Positions 48,281 to 58,035 of a stretch of DNA of 64,000 bases are shown here, piece by piece. The position numbers and the translations under genes are program-made. Below the pieces are notes generated by a model. It worked only from the letters and a program-made list of their open reading frames with translations. It ran no database searches and was not told the DNA's origin. The DNA is from Prevotella sp. 10(H) (lineage in GTDB: Bacteria > Bacteroidota > Bacteroidia > Bacteroidales > Dysgonomonadaceae), in contig NZ_JOMI01000007.1 of the NCBI RefSeq assembly GCF_000711235.1, positions 62,001-126,000 of the forward strand, in the 5' to 3' direction. Position 1 is the first letter of the stretch. Each line of letters begins with the position of its first letter.

Positions 48281-48307
48281 TCAGATGGTTTAAGAATTTT
48301 AATTATT

Positions 48308-50677
48308 ATGAAAAAAACTATACTATTCACATTTTTCATTATGGTGTTGTCTGCACAGCTATATGCACAAGACTATAAACAAACAGCTACCGGAGTTAAA
48401 ACTGATATTGGCCCGACAGGCATTGAAATTCAGTTCTACAGTCCGACGATCGTCCGTGTATTAAAATACCCGAAAGGTGATATTCCCAAGAAACAGAGCC
48501 TATCAGTAATAAAGCAAGCTGAGAAAACGGATTTTCAGATAGAAAGATATAACAATGTAATTACACTTTCATCTACAGAAGTAGTAGTTACATTAAATCT
48601 TCTTACAGGAGATGTGGCTTTCAACGGAACAGACACTCGCCCTTTCATCGCTGAGAAAAGCGTTTCCTCCGTATTTACCCCTAGAAATTACAAAAGCGGG
48701 AAAACATACGAAATACAACAAACTTTCCTATTTGACAAACAGGAGGCTGTTTATGGTCTGGGACAGCATCAGCAGGGATATATGAATCAACGGGGTAAAG
48801 AAGTCTCCCTTAGCCAGAAGAATACGGAGATTGCTATTCCTATTATTCATTCGGTAAAAGGATATGCGGTATTTTGGGATAATTATTCTCCTACTACATA
48901 CAAAGATTCTTACGATGGACTATCTTTTTCTTCTGTTTCGGGTAAGTGTATTGACTATTATTTTATGTATGGAAAAAATATGGACGGCACAATTGCACAG
49001 ATACGTGACCTTACAGGACAGGCTCCTATGTTCCCGCTATGGACATATGGATTCTGGCAAAGCCGCGAGCGTTATGCCTCTCAGGATGAATTGCTGGGAA
49101 CGGTAAAGCAGTACCGTGATCTGGGAGTACCTCTCGATGGTATTATACAGGATTGGCAATATTGGAGTACTGATAATAAACGTTGGAACGCTGCCGAATT
49201 TGGAAATCCGGCATTTCCCGACCCAAAACAAATGATAGAGGATGTGCATAAAATGAATGCACATATCTCTATATCCGTTTGGCCGTCGTTTGGTCCGGAA
49301 ACCAATATTCATAAGGATTTGAAAAAGAAAAAGCTTTTATTCGATTTCGAGACATTTCCACAGGATAACGGAGTGAAAGTATATGATGCATTTAATCCTG
49401 AAGCCCGTAAAATATATTGGAGCTACATGAATAAAAACATGTTTTCTATCGGAATGGATAGTTGGTGGCTGGATGCTACAGAACCGGAAAATAGTACTGG
49501 GGAATCATCATTCGATGAGAAAACATTTCTGGGGCCATACCGTGATGTGGCTAATGCCTATCCTTTGGTTTCTGTTGGTGGTGTGTATGATAATCAGCGT
49601 AGGGTTACTTCCGACAAGCGCGTATATATACTCACCCGTTCCGCTTTTGCAGGGCAGCAGCGTTATGCTGCTAATTCATGGTCGGGGGATATCGACTCCC
49701 GATGGAGTGTGCTTCGTAAGCAAATATCTGCCGGATTGAATTTTTCCCTATGTGGCATTCCTTATTGGAATACAGATATAGGTGGTTTTTGGGCAGACCG
49801 GGTATATAAAGAAGGAGTCAGGGATAAGGCCTTCCATGAACTCTATGTCCGTTGGTTGCAGTTTGCCACATTTACGCCTATGATGCGTTCGCACGGAACG
49901 AATACTCCACGTGAGATTTACCAGTTCGGAAAAAGAGGTGATTGGGCGTTCGATGCTCAGGAAAAATATATCAATATGCGTTACAGCTTGCTTCCTTACA
50001 TGTATTCGATCGGGTACGATATTACCCAAAATGCAGGCACTATGATGCGTGCTCTGAGCATGGATTTTCCAAAAGACACAAAGGTTCATGAAATCGATAA
50101 TGAATATATGTTCGGAAAATCGATTCTGGTTGCTCCGGTTACCGATTCCATGTACGTTCATCGTAGCAGAGGGCGTTTGATTGAAGATATCGACGGAGCA
50201 GTTATGCAAAAAATATATTTGCCAAAAGGAACTAACTGGTATGATTTCTGGACAGGTGAAAAAATCAAAGGCGGCCAAGAAATAAGTAAAGCCACTCCGA
50301 TAGATATAATACCACTATATATCAAGGCCGGAACTATTCTTCCGTGGGGGCCGAAAGTACAATATGCAGAAGAAAAGAGATGGAATGATCTGGATATATT
50401 CATTTATCCGGGAGAAGACGCAGAATTTGTGCTTTATGAAGATGAGAATGATAACTACAATTACGAAAAAGGTGCATTCTCTGTCATAAAGATGAAATGG
50501 GATGACAAAGAAAAGACATTAACCATAGCTTCGCGTCAGGGAAAATTTTCGGGTATGTTGCAAAAAAGAAATTTTAAAGTCACCCTTCTCAATCACGGAA
50601 AAAGCATTCAGCATTCTTTAGGAAAACCTGATAAACTTATTGTATATACAGGTGATGAAATTAATATTAAATTGTAG
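48308..50677 (+). CDS. GH31 alpha-xylosidase or alpha-glucosidase
   Basis: 789 residues; signal peptide ends QLYAQ. N-terminal beta sandwich (about 25-235), catalytic barrel (about 240-580) and C-terminal beta domains. Nucleophile Asp389 in SWWLDATEPE, acid/base probably Asp461 in SWSGDIDSRW. The LDGIIQDWQYW strand is typical. Gene context (GH3, GH43) favours removal of alpha-1,6-xylose from xyloglucan oligosaccharides; alpha-glucosidase is the main alternative. It lacks the PA14 insert reported for some Bacteroides xyloglucan alpha-xylosidases. Confidence 0.9.
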   Translation: MKKTILFTFFIMVLSAQLYAQDYKQTATGVKTDIGPTGIEIQFYSPTIVRVLKYPKGDIPKKQSLSVIKQAEKTDFQIERYNNVITLSSTEVVVTLNLLTGDVAFNGTDTRPFIAEKSVSSVFTPRNYKSGKTYEIQQTFLFDKQEAVYGLGQHQQGYMNQRGKEVSLSQKNTEIAIPIIHSVKGYAVFWDNYSPTTYKDSYDGLSFSSVSGKCIDYYFMYGKNMDGTIAQIRDLTGQAPMFPLWTYGFWQSRERYASQDELLGTVKQYRDLGVPLDGIIQDWQYWSTDNKRWNAAEFGNPAFPDPKQMIEDVHKMNAHISISVWPSFGPETNIHKDLKKKKLLFDFETFPQDNGVKVYDAFNPEARKIYWSYMNKNMFSIGMDSWWLDATEPENSTGESSFDEKTFLGPYRDVANAYPLVSVGGVYDNQRRVTSDKRVYILTRSAFAGQQRYAANSWSGDIDSRWSVLRKQISAGLNFSLCGIPYWNTDIGGFWADRVYKEGVRDKAFHELYVRWLQFATFTPMMRSHGTNTPREIYQFGKRGDWAFDAQEKYINMRYSLLPYMYSIGYDITQNAGTMMRALSMDFPKDTKVHEIDNEYMFGKSILVAPVTDSMYVHRSRGRLIEDIDGAVMQKIYLPKGTNWYDFWTGEKIKGGQEISKATPIDIIPLYIKAGTILPWGPKVQYAEEKRWNDLDIFIYPGEDAEFVLYEDENDNYNYEKGAFSVIKMKWDDKEKTLTIASRQGKFSGMLQKRNFKVTLLNHGKSIQHSLGKPDKLIVYTGDEINIKL

Positions 50678-50789
50678 TGTTTAAGCAGTAATTAAGTGTG
50701 TCTTAATGTTTCTATTAAGGTAATTTTAATGAGAAGAAAATATTTTTGAAGGAGTAAACTAACATAGAATCGCTTTAAATCATTTAGCC

Positions 50790-53456
50790 ATGAAAAAGAT
50801 TTATTACATATCAATGGTTTTCTTCTTTTTGCTCCTTTATGGATGCTCAGACACGCCGCGTTACAAAGATGCAAATGCTTCGCCGGAAGATAGGGTAAAG
50901 GACCTGCTCTCCCGTATGACATTGGAAGAGAAAGCTGCCCAATTGGACATGCTTTCGGCCAATGATATCTTGGACGGGCCCGATAAATTGAAAGAGAATG
51001 AAGCCCGCTACTTCCTCGATTCAATGTGCATCGGTTCCATCCATGATTTCTATCCCAAAACGGCGGCTATAGCCAATGAAGTCCAGAGACGGGCAGTTGA
51101 AAATTCCCGTTTAGGAATTCCTATTATCTTCATTGAAGAGGCGCTGCACGGTTATCAGGGAGAAGGTGCAACGACATTCCCAACCCCTATAGGTAATTCT
51201 TCTACATGGGATACTACATTGATTAATAATATAGGTAAAGCCATTGCTACCGAGGCCAGAGCCCATGGGATACATTTCGTGCTTGGACCGAATCTCGATT
51301 TGGCACGCGATATAAGATGGGGGCGCACCGAAGAAACATTCGGGGAAGACCCTTATCTTTCATCACGCTATGCAGTCAATCTGATAAAAGGAATGCAGGG
51401 AAATAGCCTGAAAGATAATAATACAGTTGTAGCCGAACCAAAACATTTTGCCATACATGGTATACCCGAAGGAGGCGTAAATACATCTCCCGTATTCATC
51501 GGGGAGCGTGAAGCCCGTTCAACTCATCTTTATGTATTCGAAAAAGCCGTAACGGAAGCTAAAGCAAAAGGAATAATGGCAGCATACCACGAAAGAGACG
51601 GAATTCCTGCGATATCCGACCCTTGGTTATTAAAAACGATCCTAAGGGATGAATGGGGATTCGATGGTTTCGTCGTATCTGATCTCGGAGCTATTGCCAA
51701 ACAATATAAAGACCATCATACTGTTGCATCGGGTGAAGAGGCAATCATCACATCTCTGAAAGCTGGGCTGGACATGCAATTCTATGATTATCCCCATGAT
51801 GTATTCCAAAGAACAATCGTTCAGGCCGTGAAAGACGGTAAACTCCCTGAAAAAGATTTAGACAGAGCTGTCGGGAGTGTATTAAGGATAAAGTTCGAAC
51901 TGGGGTTATTTGATAATCCTTACACGGATGAGTCTCTCGCAGGGAAAGTATACCATAGCGAAGAGCATCAGAAACTTGCATTAGAGGCTGCCCACAAATC
52001 GATCGTATTGCTTGAGAATAAAGATGATGTTTTGCCACTGGATAAAAATATAAAATCGATAGCTCTTGTCGGTAGTCTGGCAAATGTGTCTTCATTAGGA
52101 GGTTATTCTCCGGCCGGGGCAAAAGGGGTAACGGTATATCAGGCACTGAAAAAGAGATTCGGGGACAATGTGAAGATCAATTTTGTAAATAGCGATATAT
52201 CGGAAAGATTTTCCAACATTCCACCTACTGCATTGACGCCAAAATCGACTACAGACAAGAACGGATTAGATATCGAGTTTTTCAATAATACCGACTTTAG
52301 CGGTACCCCTGTTTATAACTCGATTAATGATAACCTATCCGTATACTGGCATAATCTCAGTCCCGCCCCGGGAGTAAATTCGGATAACTTTTCAGTCCGG
52401 TGGAACGGATATATTACCGCACCAGTAACTGGTGAATATGAATTCTACCTGAATGCGGACGACTATGCACGCGTCTATATAAATAATGAACTGTTTATCG
52501 ATTGCTGGGGAATAGATAAGGTAAAACAAACTATTAACAGAAAAATAAATATGACAGCCGGTAAGCCGGTACCTATACGGCTGGAATATGCCGAACTGGA
52601 AGACATTGCTTTTGTAAATCTCCGGTGGAGAATGACGCAGATTACCTCGTCGTCCTTGTTTAAAGATGTAGCCCGTGCTTCTGCGGTGTCCGACGTCACC
52701 ATTGTAGTGATCGGAGAAACAGATAGCGAAGTAGGTGAAAGCCGCGACAGGCAAAACCTCTATCCGCATCAGGCTGATCTGGATATCATTAAAACAGCAA
52801 AACAAGCCAATAAACCTGTTGTAACAGTAATGCTCACCGGCAGGCCTCTCGTGCTTACCGAAATTGCAGCCAATTCATCCGCCCTTTTACAAGCATGGTA
52901 TCCGGGAGAATCGGGAGGAGATGCTATTGCCGATGTATTGTGGGGAGACTACAATCCTTCCGGAAAATTATCGATCAGCTTTCCAAAAGAACAAGGTACA
53001 TTACCGATCTATTATTCGAAAAAACCTTCGGCAAGCCGTAGATATGTGGATGGAAACGGTGACCCGTTATATGAATTCGGTTACGGTCTCAGCTATACGG
53101 AATTCACTTACTCCGGAATGAATATTTTGCCAGAGAATCCAAATATTACGGACAATATTACAGTTACCGTCAATTTGAGAAATACGGGAGATATAGATGC
53201 GTCGGAAGTGGTACAATTATATATAAATGATAAGGTTAGTAGCGTAGCCACTCCTGTGAAACTGCTTAAAGGGTTTGCTAATGTATTCCTGAAAGCCGGA
53301 GAAAACAAAGATGTAAAAATAGTTCTCACACCGGAACACCTGTCATTGATAAATGCAGATATGAAACGTGTTGTAGAACCGGGCGAATTCGAAATTATGG
53401 TAGGCAGTTCTTCTAAAAATATTCACCTGACCCAGACAATAAATGTTGTAAAATGA
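50790..53456 (+). CDS. GH3 lipoprotein with PA14 insert
   Basis: 888 residues; lipoprotein signal with LLLYGC (Cys19), so membrane-anchored, unlike the other two complete GH3 neighbours. GH3 barrel (about 30-370), nucleophile Asp298 in VVSDLGAI (Leu replaces the usual Cys), KHFAIHG motif. PA14 domain inserted in the second domain (about 480-620; FSVRWNGYITAPVTGEYEF, LNADDYARVYINNELF). FnIII-like C-terminus. Beta-glucosidase or xylosidase acting at the outer or inner membrane surface. It overlaps the next gene by 4 bases (ATGA), a sign of translational coupling. Confidence 0.92.
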   Translation: MKKIYYISMVFFFLLLYGCSDTPRYKDANASPEDRVKDLLSRMTLEEKAAQLDMLSANDILDGPDKLKENEARYFLDSMCIGSIHDFYPKTAAIANEVQRRAVENSRLGIPIIFIEEALHGYQGEGATTFPTPIGNSSTWDTTLINNIGKAIATEARAHGIHFVLGPNLDLARDIRWGRTEETFGEDPYLSSRYAVNLIKGMQGNSLKDNNTVVAEPKHFAIHGIPEGGVNTSPVFIGEREARSTHLYVFEKAVTEAKAKGIMAAYHERDGIPAISDPWLLKTILRDEWGFDGFVVSDLGAIAKQYKDHHTVASGEEAIITSLKAGLDMQFYDYPHDVFQRTIVQAVKDGKLPEKDLDRAVGSVLRIKFELGLFDNPYTDESLAGKVYHSEEHQKLALEAAHKSIVLLENKDDVLPLDKNIKSIALVGSLANVSSLGGYSPAGAKGVTVYQALKKRFGDNVKINFVNSDISERFSNIPPTALTPKSTTDKNGLDIEFFNNTDFSGTPVYNSINDNLSVYWHNLSPAPGVNSDNFSVRWNGYITAPVTGEYEFYLNADDYARVYINNELFIDCWGIDKVKQTINRKINMTAGKPVPIRLEYAELEDIAFVNLRWRMTQITSSSLFKDVARASAVSDVTIVVIGETDSEVGESRDRQNLYPHQADLDIIKTAKQANKPVVTVMLTGRPLVLTEIAANSSALLQAWYPGESGGDAIADVLWGDYNPSGKLSISFPKEQGTLPIYYSKKPSASRRYVDGNGDPLYEFGYGLSYTEFTYSGMNILPENPNITDNITVTVNLRNTGDIDASEVVQLYINDKVSSVATPVKLLKGFANVFLKAGENKDVKIVLTPEHLSLINADMKRVVEPGEFEIMVGSSSKNIHLTQTINVVK

Positions 53457-54853
53457 AATACTTTATCAGTTTATTATGCTGTTTGACAATAACATTATCA
53501 ATACAAGCACAAAAGAAGATTGCATGCATAGGAGCCAGTATTACCGAGGGCGTCCGCACAACGGATCCTGCAAAAGACTCATATCCTTCGCAATTAGCCC
53601 GTTTACTCGGTAGCGAATACAAAGTACTCAACTTTGGGCTCGGAAGCCGGACAATCCTACGTAAAGGTGATTTTTCATATTGGGAAACAAAACAATATAA
53701 AGAAGCACTCGAGTGTAACCCTGATATCGTATTCATTGATCTGGGTGGAAATGATGCAAAGTTGCAGAACAGAATATATATGGATGAAATGACAGATGAT
53801 TGTAAAGATATGATACGTTCTTTCAAGAATCTTCCGTCCAATCCGCGTATAATAGTAATGCTGCCTTTCGTATCATTTGAGCCAGATACTACTCAGATAT
53901 GGGATCGTGTAATAGTAGACCGGATAATTCCACGGCTGCAGCAGGCTGCTTATGAAGAAAACGTAGAAGTGCTGGATATGCATTCGCTACTTATCGATAG
54001 GAAAGACCTGATGCCAGATAATATACATCCCGAAGATGAGGGTTCGTCTATCATAGCCAAAAGATTATATGATCAGGTCGTACTCGGTACGGATAAAAGT
54101 TTCGATTTACTGAATAATATAAAGGAACAGTATACAGTCAGCAACTTTAAAGGTTATACGTGTGCCGATTTCAAAATAAGAGGGCGGGAATGTAAGGTGG
54201 TAAAACCAAGATTTGCGGCAGAAAACAAGCCGTGGATATGGCGCACACGTTTTTGGGCACACGAACCTCAGACTGACATTGCACTACTTGAGAGAGGTTT
54301 TCACCTTGTTTATTGTGATGTGGCCGAATTAATGGGAAATAATGAAGCTTTATCCATCTGGACGGATTTCTATACAATACTCACCAAAGCAGGACTATCG
54401 AAGAAAAGCACAATGGAAGGTATGAGCCGCGGAGCTATGTACTCTCTTTGCTGGGCTGCGGCGAATCCCGATAAAGTAAATTGCGTGTATATAGATAATC
54501 CCCTATTGGACTGCCGATATCTGGCCGACAAAGAAGGCGACTTGGGGCAAATGACTAAAGACTTTATGGATGCATATAATCTGAAAACCAGAGATGATAT
54601 TCGCAATTTTAAAGGAAGTCCTATAGACAAAGTAGAAGATATTGTGAAAGGAAAGTATCCGATACTCATCCTTTGTGCCGATCAGGACGAAGCTGTATCG
54701 CCGACTCAGACTATACGGTTCGAACAAAAGATAAAAGCACAAGGTGGAGATATCACAGTAATAATGAAACCGGGCTTTAAACATCATCCGCACAGCTTCC
54801 CAAATCCTTCTCCAATCGTAGATTTTATACTGAAAGCAACATACAAACATTAA
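53453..54853 (+). CDS. SGNH esterase fused to an alpha/beta-hydrolase
   Basis: 466 residues; signal peptide MKYFISLLCCLTITLSIQAQ. N-terminal SGNH/GDSL domain (about 21-212): Ser29 in GASITEG, Gly-Asn in DLGGNDAK (Asn100), and Asp189/His192 in PDNIHPEDEG. C-terminal alpha/beta-hydrolase domain (about 225-466): Ser325 in GMSRGAM, acid near Asp410-412 in LCADQDEAVSP and a His in FKHHPHSF (444-447). Both active sites look complete. Probably removes acetyl or other acyl groups from hemicellulose so that the neighbouring glycosidases can work. Start codon overlaps the GH3 stop by 4 bases. Confidence 0.88.
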   Translation: MKYFISLLCCLTITLSIQAQKKIACIGASITEGVRTTDPAKDSYPSQLARLLGSEYKVLNFGLGSRTILRKGDFSYWETKQYKEALECNPDIVFIDLGGNDAKLQNRIYMDEMTDDCKDMIRSFKNLPSNPRIIVMLPFVSFEPDTTQIWDRVIVDRIIPRLQQAAYEENVEVLDMHSLLIDRKDLMPDNIHPEDEGSSIIAKRLYDQVVLGTDKSFDLLNNIKEQYTVSNFKGYTCADFKIRGRECKVVKPRFAAENKPWIWRTRFWAHEPQTDIALLERGFHLVYCDVAELMGNNEALSIWTDFYTILTKAGLSKKSTMEGMSRGAMYSLCWAAANPDKVNCVYIDNPLLDCRYLADKEGDLGQMTKDFMDAYNLKTRDDIRNFKGSPIDKVEDIVKGKYPILILCADQDEAVSPTQTIRFEQKIKAQGGDITVIMKPGFKHHPHSFPNPSPIVDFILKATYKH

Positions 54854-54867
54854 AATCAATAATCTAT

Positions 54868-55857
54868 ATGAAAAAATCTTTCTTCTCAACAACTAAAATA
54901 GCCGGCCTATTCCTAGGGCTTTCTTTATCAATGTTCTTTTCTATGAATATTTTTGCTCAAAAGAATCCTTTTATACAGCATATGTATACAGCCGACCCAT
55001 CAGCGCGCGTATGGGCAGACGGTAGACTTTATGTGTACGCATCTCATGATATCGCTCCGCCAAGAGGCTGTGACCTTATGGATCAATACCATGTATTTTC
55101 CACAGACGACATGGTAAACTGGGTAGATCATGGTGAGATATTACGATCTAGCCAGGTGCCATGGGGAAGGCCTGAAGGTGGATTCATGTGGGCTCCGGAT
55201 TGCCTCTATAAAGATGGTACTTATTATTTCTTTTTTCCTCATCCTAGCGAATCGAAATGGGATCATAGCTGGAAAGTAGGAGTGGCAACAAGTAAGTACC
55301 CTGCGAAAGATTTTACGGTACAGGGCTATGTAAAAGGAATGGAGTCTATTATAGACCCTCATGTTTTTATGGATGACGACGGACAGGTATATATCTATCA
55401 AGGAGGCGGAGGTGTCTGCAAAGGCGGAAAGCTGAAAGACAACATGATGGAAGTGGACGGAAAGCTGCAAACGATGGAGGGGCTTCATGACTTTCACGAA
55501 GCACCATGGATACATAAGCGGAACGGAATTTATTATCTGTCTTACTCTGATAACCATGACGAAAATTGGAATGACGGAGTAAAAGGTGATAACAGGATGC
55601 GTTATGCTACCAGTAAAAGTCCGCTCGGGCCATGGGAACATAAGGGGATTTATATGGAACCGACCAATAGCTATACAAATCATGGCTCGATCGTTGAATA
55701 TAAAGGCCAATGGTACTCTTTCTACCATGACAGTTCACTCTCGCTAAAGAATGGAGAATTTAACGATTGGCTGCGTTCAATTTGTGTCGACAAGTTGTAT
55801 TTTAATCCGGATGGGACAATACAGATGGTGAAACAGACAAAACAAGGATGGAAATAA
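54868..55857 (+). CDS. GH43 exo-glycosidase, tandem copy 1
   Basis: 329 residues; signal peptide to about residue 30 (MNIFAQ). Single GH43 propeller. Base Asp43 (YTADPSARVWADGRLYVYAS), pKa modulator Asp163 (IIDPHVFMDDDGQ), acid Glu211 (DFHEAPWIHKRNG). No binding module. Expected beta-xylosidase or alpha-L-arabinofuranosidase in the periplasm. Very similar in order and motif to the next gene, 24 bases downstream, so a tandem duplication. It begins 14 bases after the esterase fusion gene. Confidence 0.92.
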   Translation: MKKSFFSTTKIAGLFLGLSLSMFFSMNIFAQKNPFIQHMYTADPSARVWADGRLYVYASHDIAPPRGCDLMDQYHVFSTDDMVNWVDHGEILRSSQVPWGRPEGGFMWAPDCLYKDGTYYFFFPHPSESKWDHSWKVGVATSKYPAKDFTVQGYVKGMESIIDPHVFMDDDGQVYIYQGGGGVCKGGKLKDNMMEVDGKLQTMEGLHDFHEAPWIHKRNGIYYLSYSDNHDENWNDGVKGDNRMRYATSKSPLGPWEHKGIYMEPTNSYTNHGSIVEYKGQWYSFYHDSSLSLKNGEFNDWLRSICVDKLYFNPDGTIQMVKQTKQGWK

Positions 55858-55881
55858 AATTTAACCGATAAAAACCATATA

Positions 55882-56820
55882 ATGAAAAAGATTCTTTTAG
55901 CTATCAGTTTTCTGATATTAGCACTCGTATCAAACAATATTTACAGTCAGCAGAATCCATTTATCAGGCATATGTATACAGCTGACCCTTCTGCTCATGT
56001 ATGGGCGGACGGACGGTTATATGTCTATGCTTCACATGATATTGCACCACCTAAAGGTTGTGACCTGATGGATCAATATCATGTGTTTTCTACCGATGAT
56101 ATGATCAATTGGGTGGACCATGGGGAAATTCTCAGATCGAGTCAGGTACCTTGGGGAAGACCCGAAGGTGGGTTTATGTGGGCACCGGATTGTGCCTATA
56201 AAGATGGAACTTACTATTTTTATTTTCCTCATCCGAGCGGTACGGAATGGAACAAGACTTGGAAGGTGGGAGTTGCCACAAGTAACAAGCCTGCCAGTGA
56301 TTTCAAAGTACAGGGATACATCGATCTGGGCGAAGATAACTTTGCTATGATCGACCCTTGCGTTTTTACAGATGACGACAATCAAACATACTTCTACTAT
56401 GGAGGCGGTGGCAGGTGTAAAGGAGCCAAGATGAAAAGTAATATGGTAGAGTTAGACGGGAAATTGCAAGATATGGTAGGTTTGGATGATTTTCATGAAG
56501 CAACATGGGTACACAAATACAATGGCACATATTACCTTTCGTACTCGGATAATAATCCCGGAGCTAACCGCAAAAAATATGCAACCAGTAAAAGTCCCTT
56601 AGGCCCATGGACTTATCAGGGAATATACATGGACCCTACTGATTGTGATACAAACCATGGATCAATTGTAGAATATAAAGGACAATGGTATGCATTCTAT
56701 CATGACAGTTCGCTTTCCGGAAAAGGAAATTTGCGTTCTATTTGTGTAGACAAGTTGGAATACAACTCCGATGGAACGATAAAAGAAGTAACTCCGACAA
56801 AGCAGGGTTGGAAATATTAG
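55882..56820 (+). CDS. GH43 exo-glycosidase, tandem copy 2
   Basis: 312 residues; signal peptide ends NIYSQ. Same single-domain GH43 layout as copy 1: Asp35 (YTADPSAHVWADG), Asp158 (MIDPCVFTDDDNQ), Glu206 (DFHEATWVHKYNG). Long identical blocks with copy 1 (CDLMDQYHVFSTDDM, RSSQVPWGRPEGGFMWAPDC). The middle loop (SDFKVQGYIDLGEDNFAM) is longer than in copy 1, and a later loop shorter (NNPGANRKKYA), so substrate preference may have diverged. It ends PUL B. Confidence 0.92.
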   Translation: MKKILLAISFLILALVSNNIYSQQNPFIRHMYTADPSAHVWADGRLYVYASHDIAPPKGCDLMDQYHVFSTDDMINWVDHGEILRSSQVPWGRPEGGFMWAPDCAYKDGTYYFYFPHPSGTEWNKTWKVGVATSNKPASDFKVQGYIDLGEDNFAMIDPCVFTDDDNQTYFYYGGGGRCKGAKMKSNMVELDGKLQDMVGLDDFHEATWVHKYNGTYYLSYSDNNPGANRKKYATSKSPLGPWTYQGIYMDPTDCDTNHGSIVEYKGQWYAFYHDSSLSGKGNLRSICVDKLEYNSDGTIKEVTPTKQGWKY

Positions 56821-57147
56821 TATATATTATTTATTGATTTTCACAGTTTTTAATAAATAAGATGGCACATACCCACTTTTAGTTTTTAAATGTGTCCTTG
56901 TTCACGTTTTGCATTATGGGAATTTACTTAATTAAGCCGTTCAAGGATAGGGTATTTTATTTGCCGATGCACACTTTGTATATAATTTATTATCAATATA
57001 TTAACTGCAATATTAGACAAAACGGAGAGGCTTTTATGATTTATCTTGTATTTTTAGTGAAAAAATGTAAAATTTTTACTTGCAATATCTATCATATCTA
57101 TTAATATTCAATAAATTACAAATTGTTTTTCTTTGGAAATAACATTA
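56821..57147. other. Intergenic region between PUL B and the IS21 remnant
   Basis: Very AT-rich. An AT-only hairpin (TTATTTATT 56827-56835 with 56852-56860) just after the last GH43 gene may be a weak terminator. A 70-codon ORF at 56892-57104 has no protein-like features. Nothing else is supported. Confidence 0.4.
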
Positions 57148-57268
57148 AAATTGCCCCCATGCTCTAATCTAAATTGCCCCCCTAGAGATTTTTTGTTTAG
57201 GAGTAAAAAAAGCAGTCATTTTTGTTTGTAAAAAGCCATTATTTTTGTCGGTTTTTACTAATTAAATT

Positions 57269-58013
57269 TCACAAATATAAACATTCCTGGTTAGACTTTT
57301 TACGTCTGAGTGATTCACCATGTAACTCAACTCTCAGGGATTGATGTACAATCCTGTCCAATACAGCATCGGCAATAGTTTTCTCCCCTATGATATCATA
57401 CCATTCCTTAACCGGTATCTGGGATGTAATCAATGTGGACTTCTTCCCCTGCCTGTCTTCTATGATAACCAGTAGAGTGACTCTTGCCTGTGAGTCAAAA
57501 GGTTGTAAGCCAAAGTCATCGAGTATAAGCAGGTCTGTTCTCTCTATCCTTTTAAGTTCGGTCAGGTTGGTACCTTTGGCTTTAGCCAGTTTAAGCTGTC
57601 CCATCAATTTGGCTGTTGAAGCATATAGCACTCTGTATCCCATCTGACAGGCATGAAAGCCTAATGCCGATGCCAAATAGCTTTTTCCTGTCCCTGTGCT
57701 ACCTGTAATAAACAAGTCTTTGTGTTCCTTGATAAAGTCCAACGAAGCCAGCCTGTGTACTTCATTCTTATCCAAACCCCTTTCTACCGAGTAGTCGAGC
57801 TGTTCCAGGGATGCCTTGTAGCGGAAGTTAGCCATCTTGATAAGCCTGGCTATGGACTTGTTCTTACGGTCATCCCATTACTGTTTACCAGTAGGCAGAT
57901 GAACTGGTCGGGTGTAATGTCTCTTTAAAGGAGCCTTCCAGATTGGTCTTAAAAGCCTCATACATACCAAATACGCGCATCTGGCGTAACTTGTCCAATG
58001 TTTGATTGTTCAT
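57269..58013 (-). pseudogene. istB: istB pseudogene (IS21 helper ATPase)
   Basis: Reading from ATG 58013, the protein MNNQTLDKLRQMRVFGMYEAFKTNLEG matches the intact copy at 61162. A frameshift then occurs in the ETLHP region (near 57925) and a second one around 57885, after which the frame is open from 57835 to 57269. The open part keeps the ATPase core, with Walker A GSTGTGKS and the LLILDDFG Walker B segment. Because of the two indels no full-length protein can be made. Confidence 0.85.
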
Positions 58014-58035
58014 GATTTATTTTTGATTTAAATGT

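Noticed and set aside
56892-57104. 70-codon ORF after the last GH43 gene
   Set aside because: AT-rich, no recognisable domain, no clear promoter or start context.
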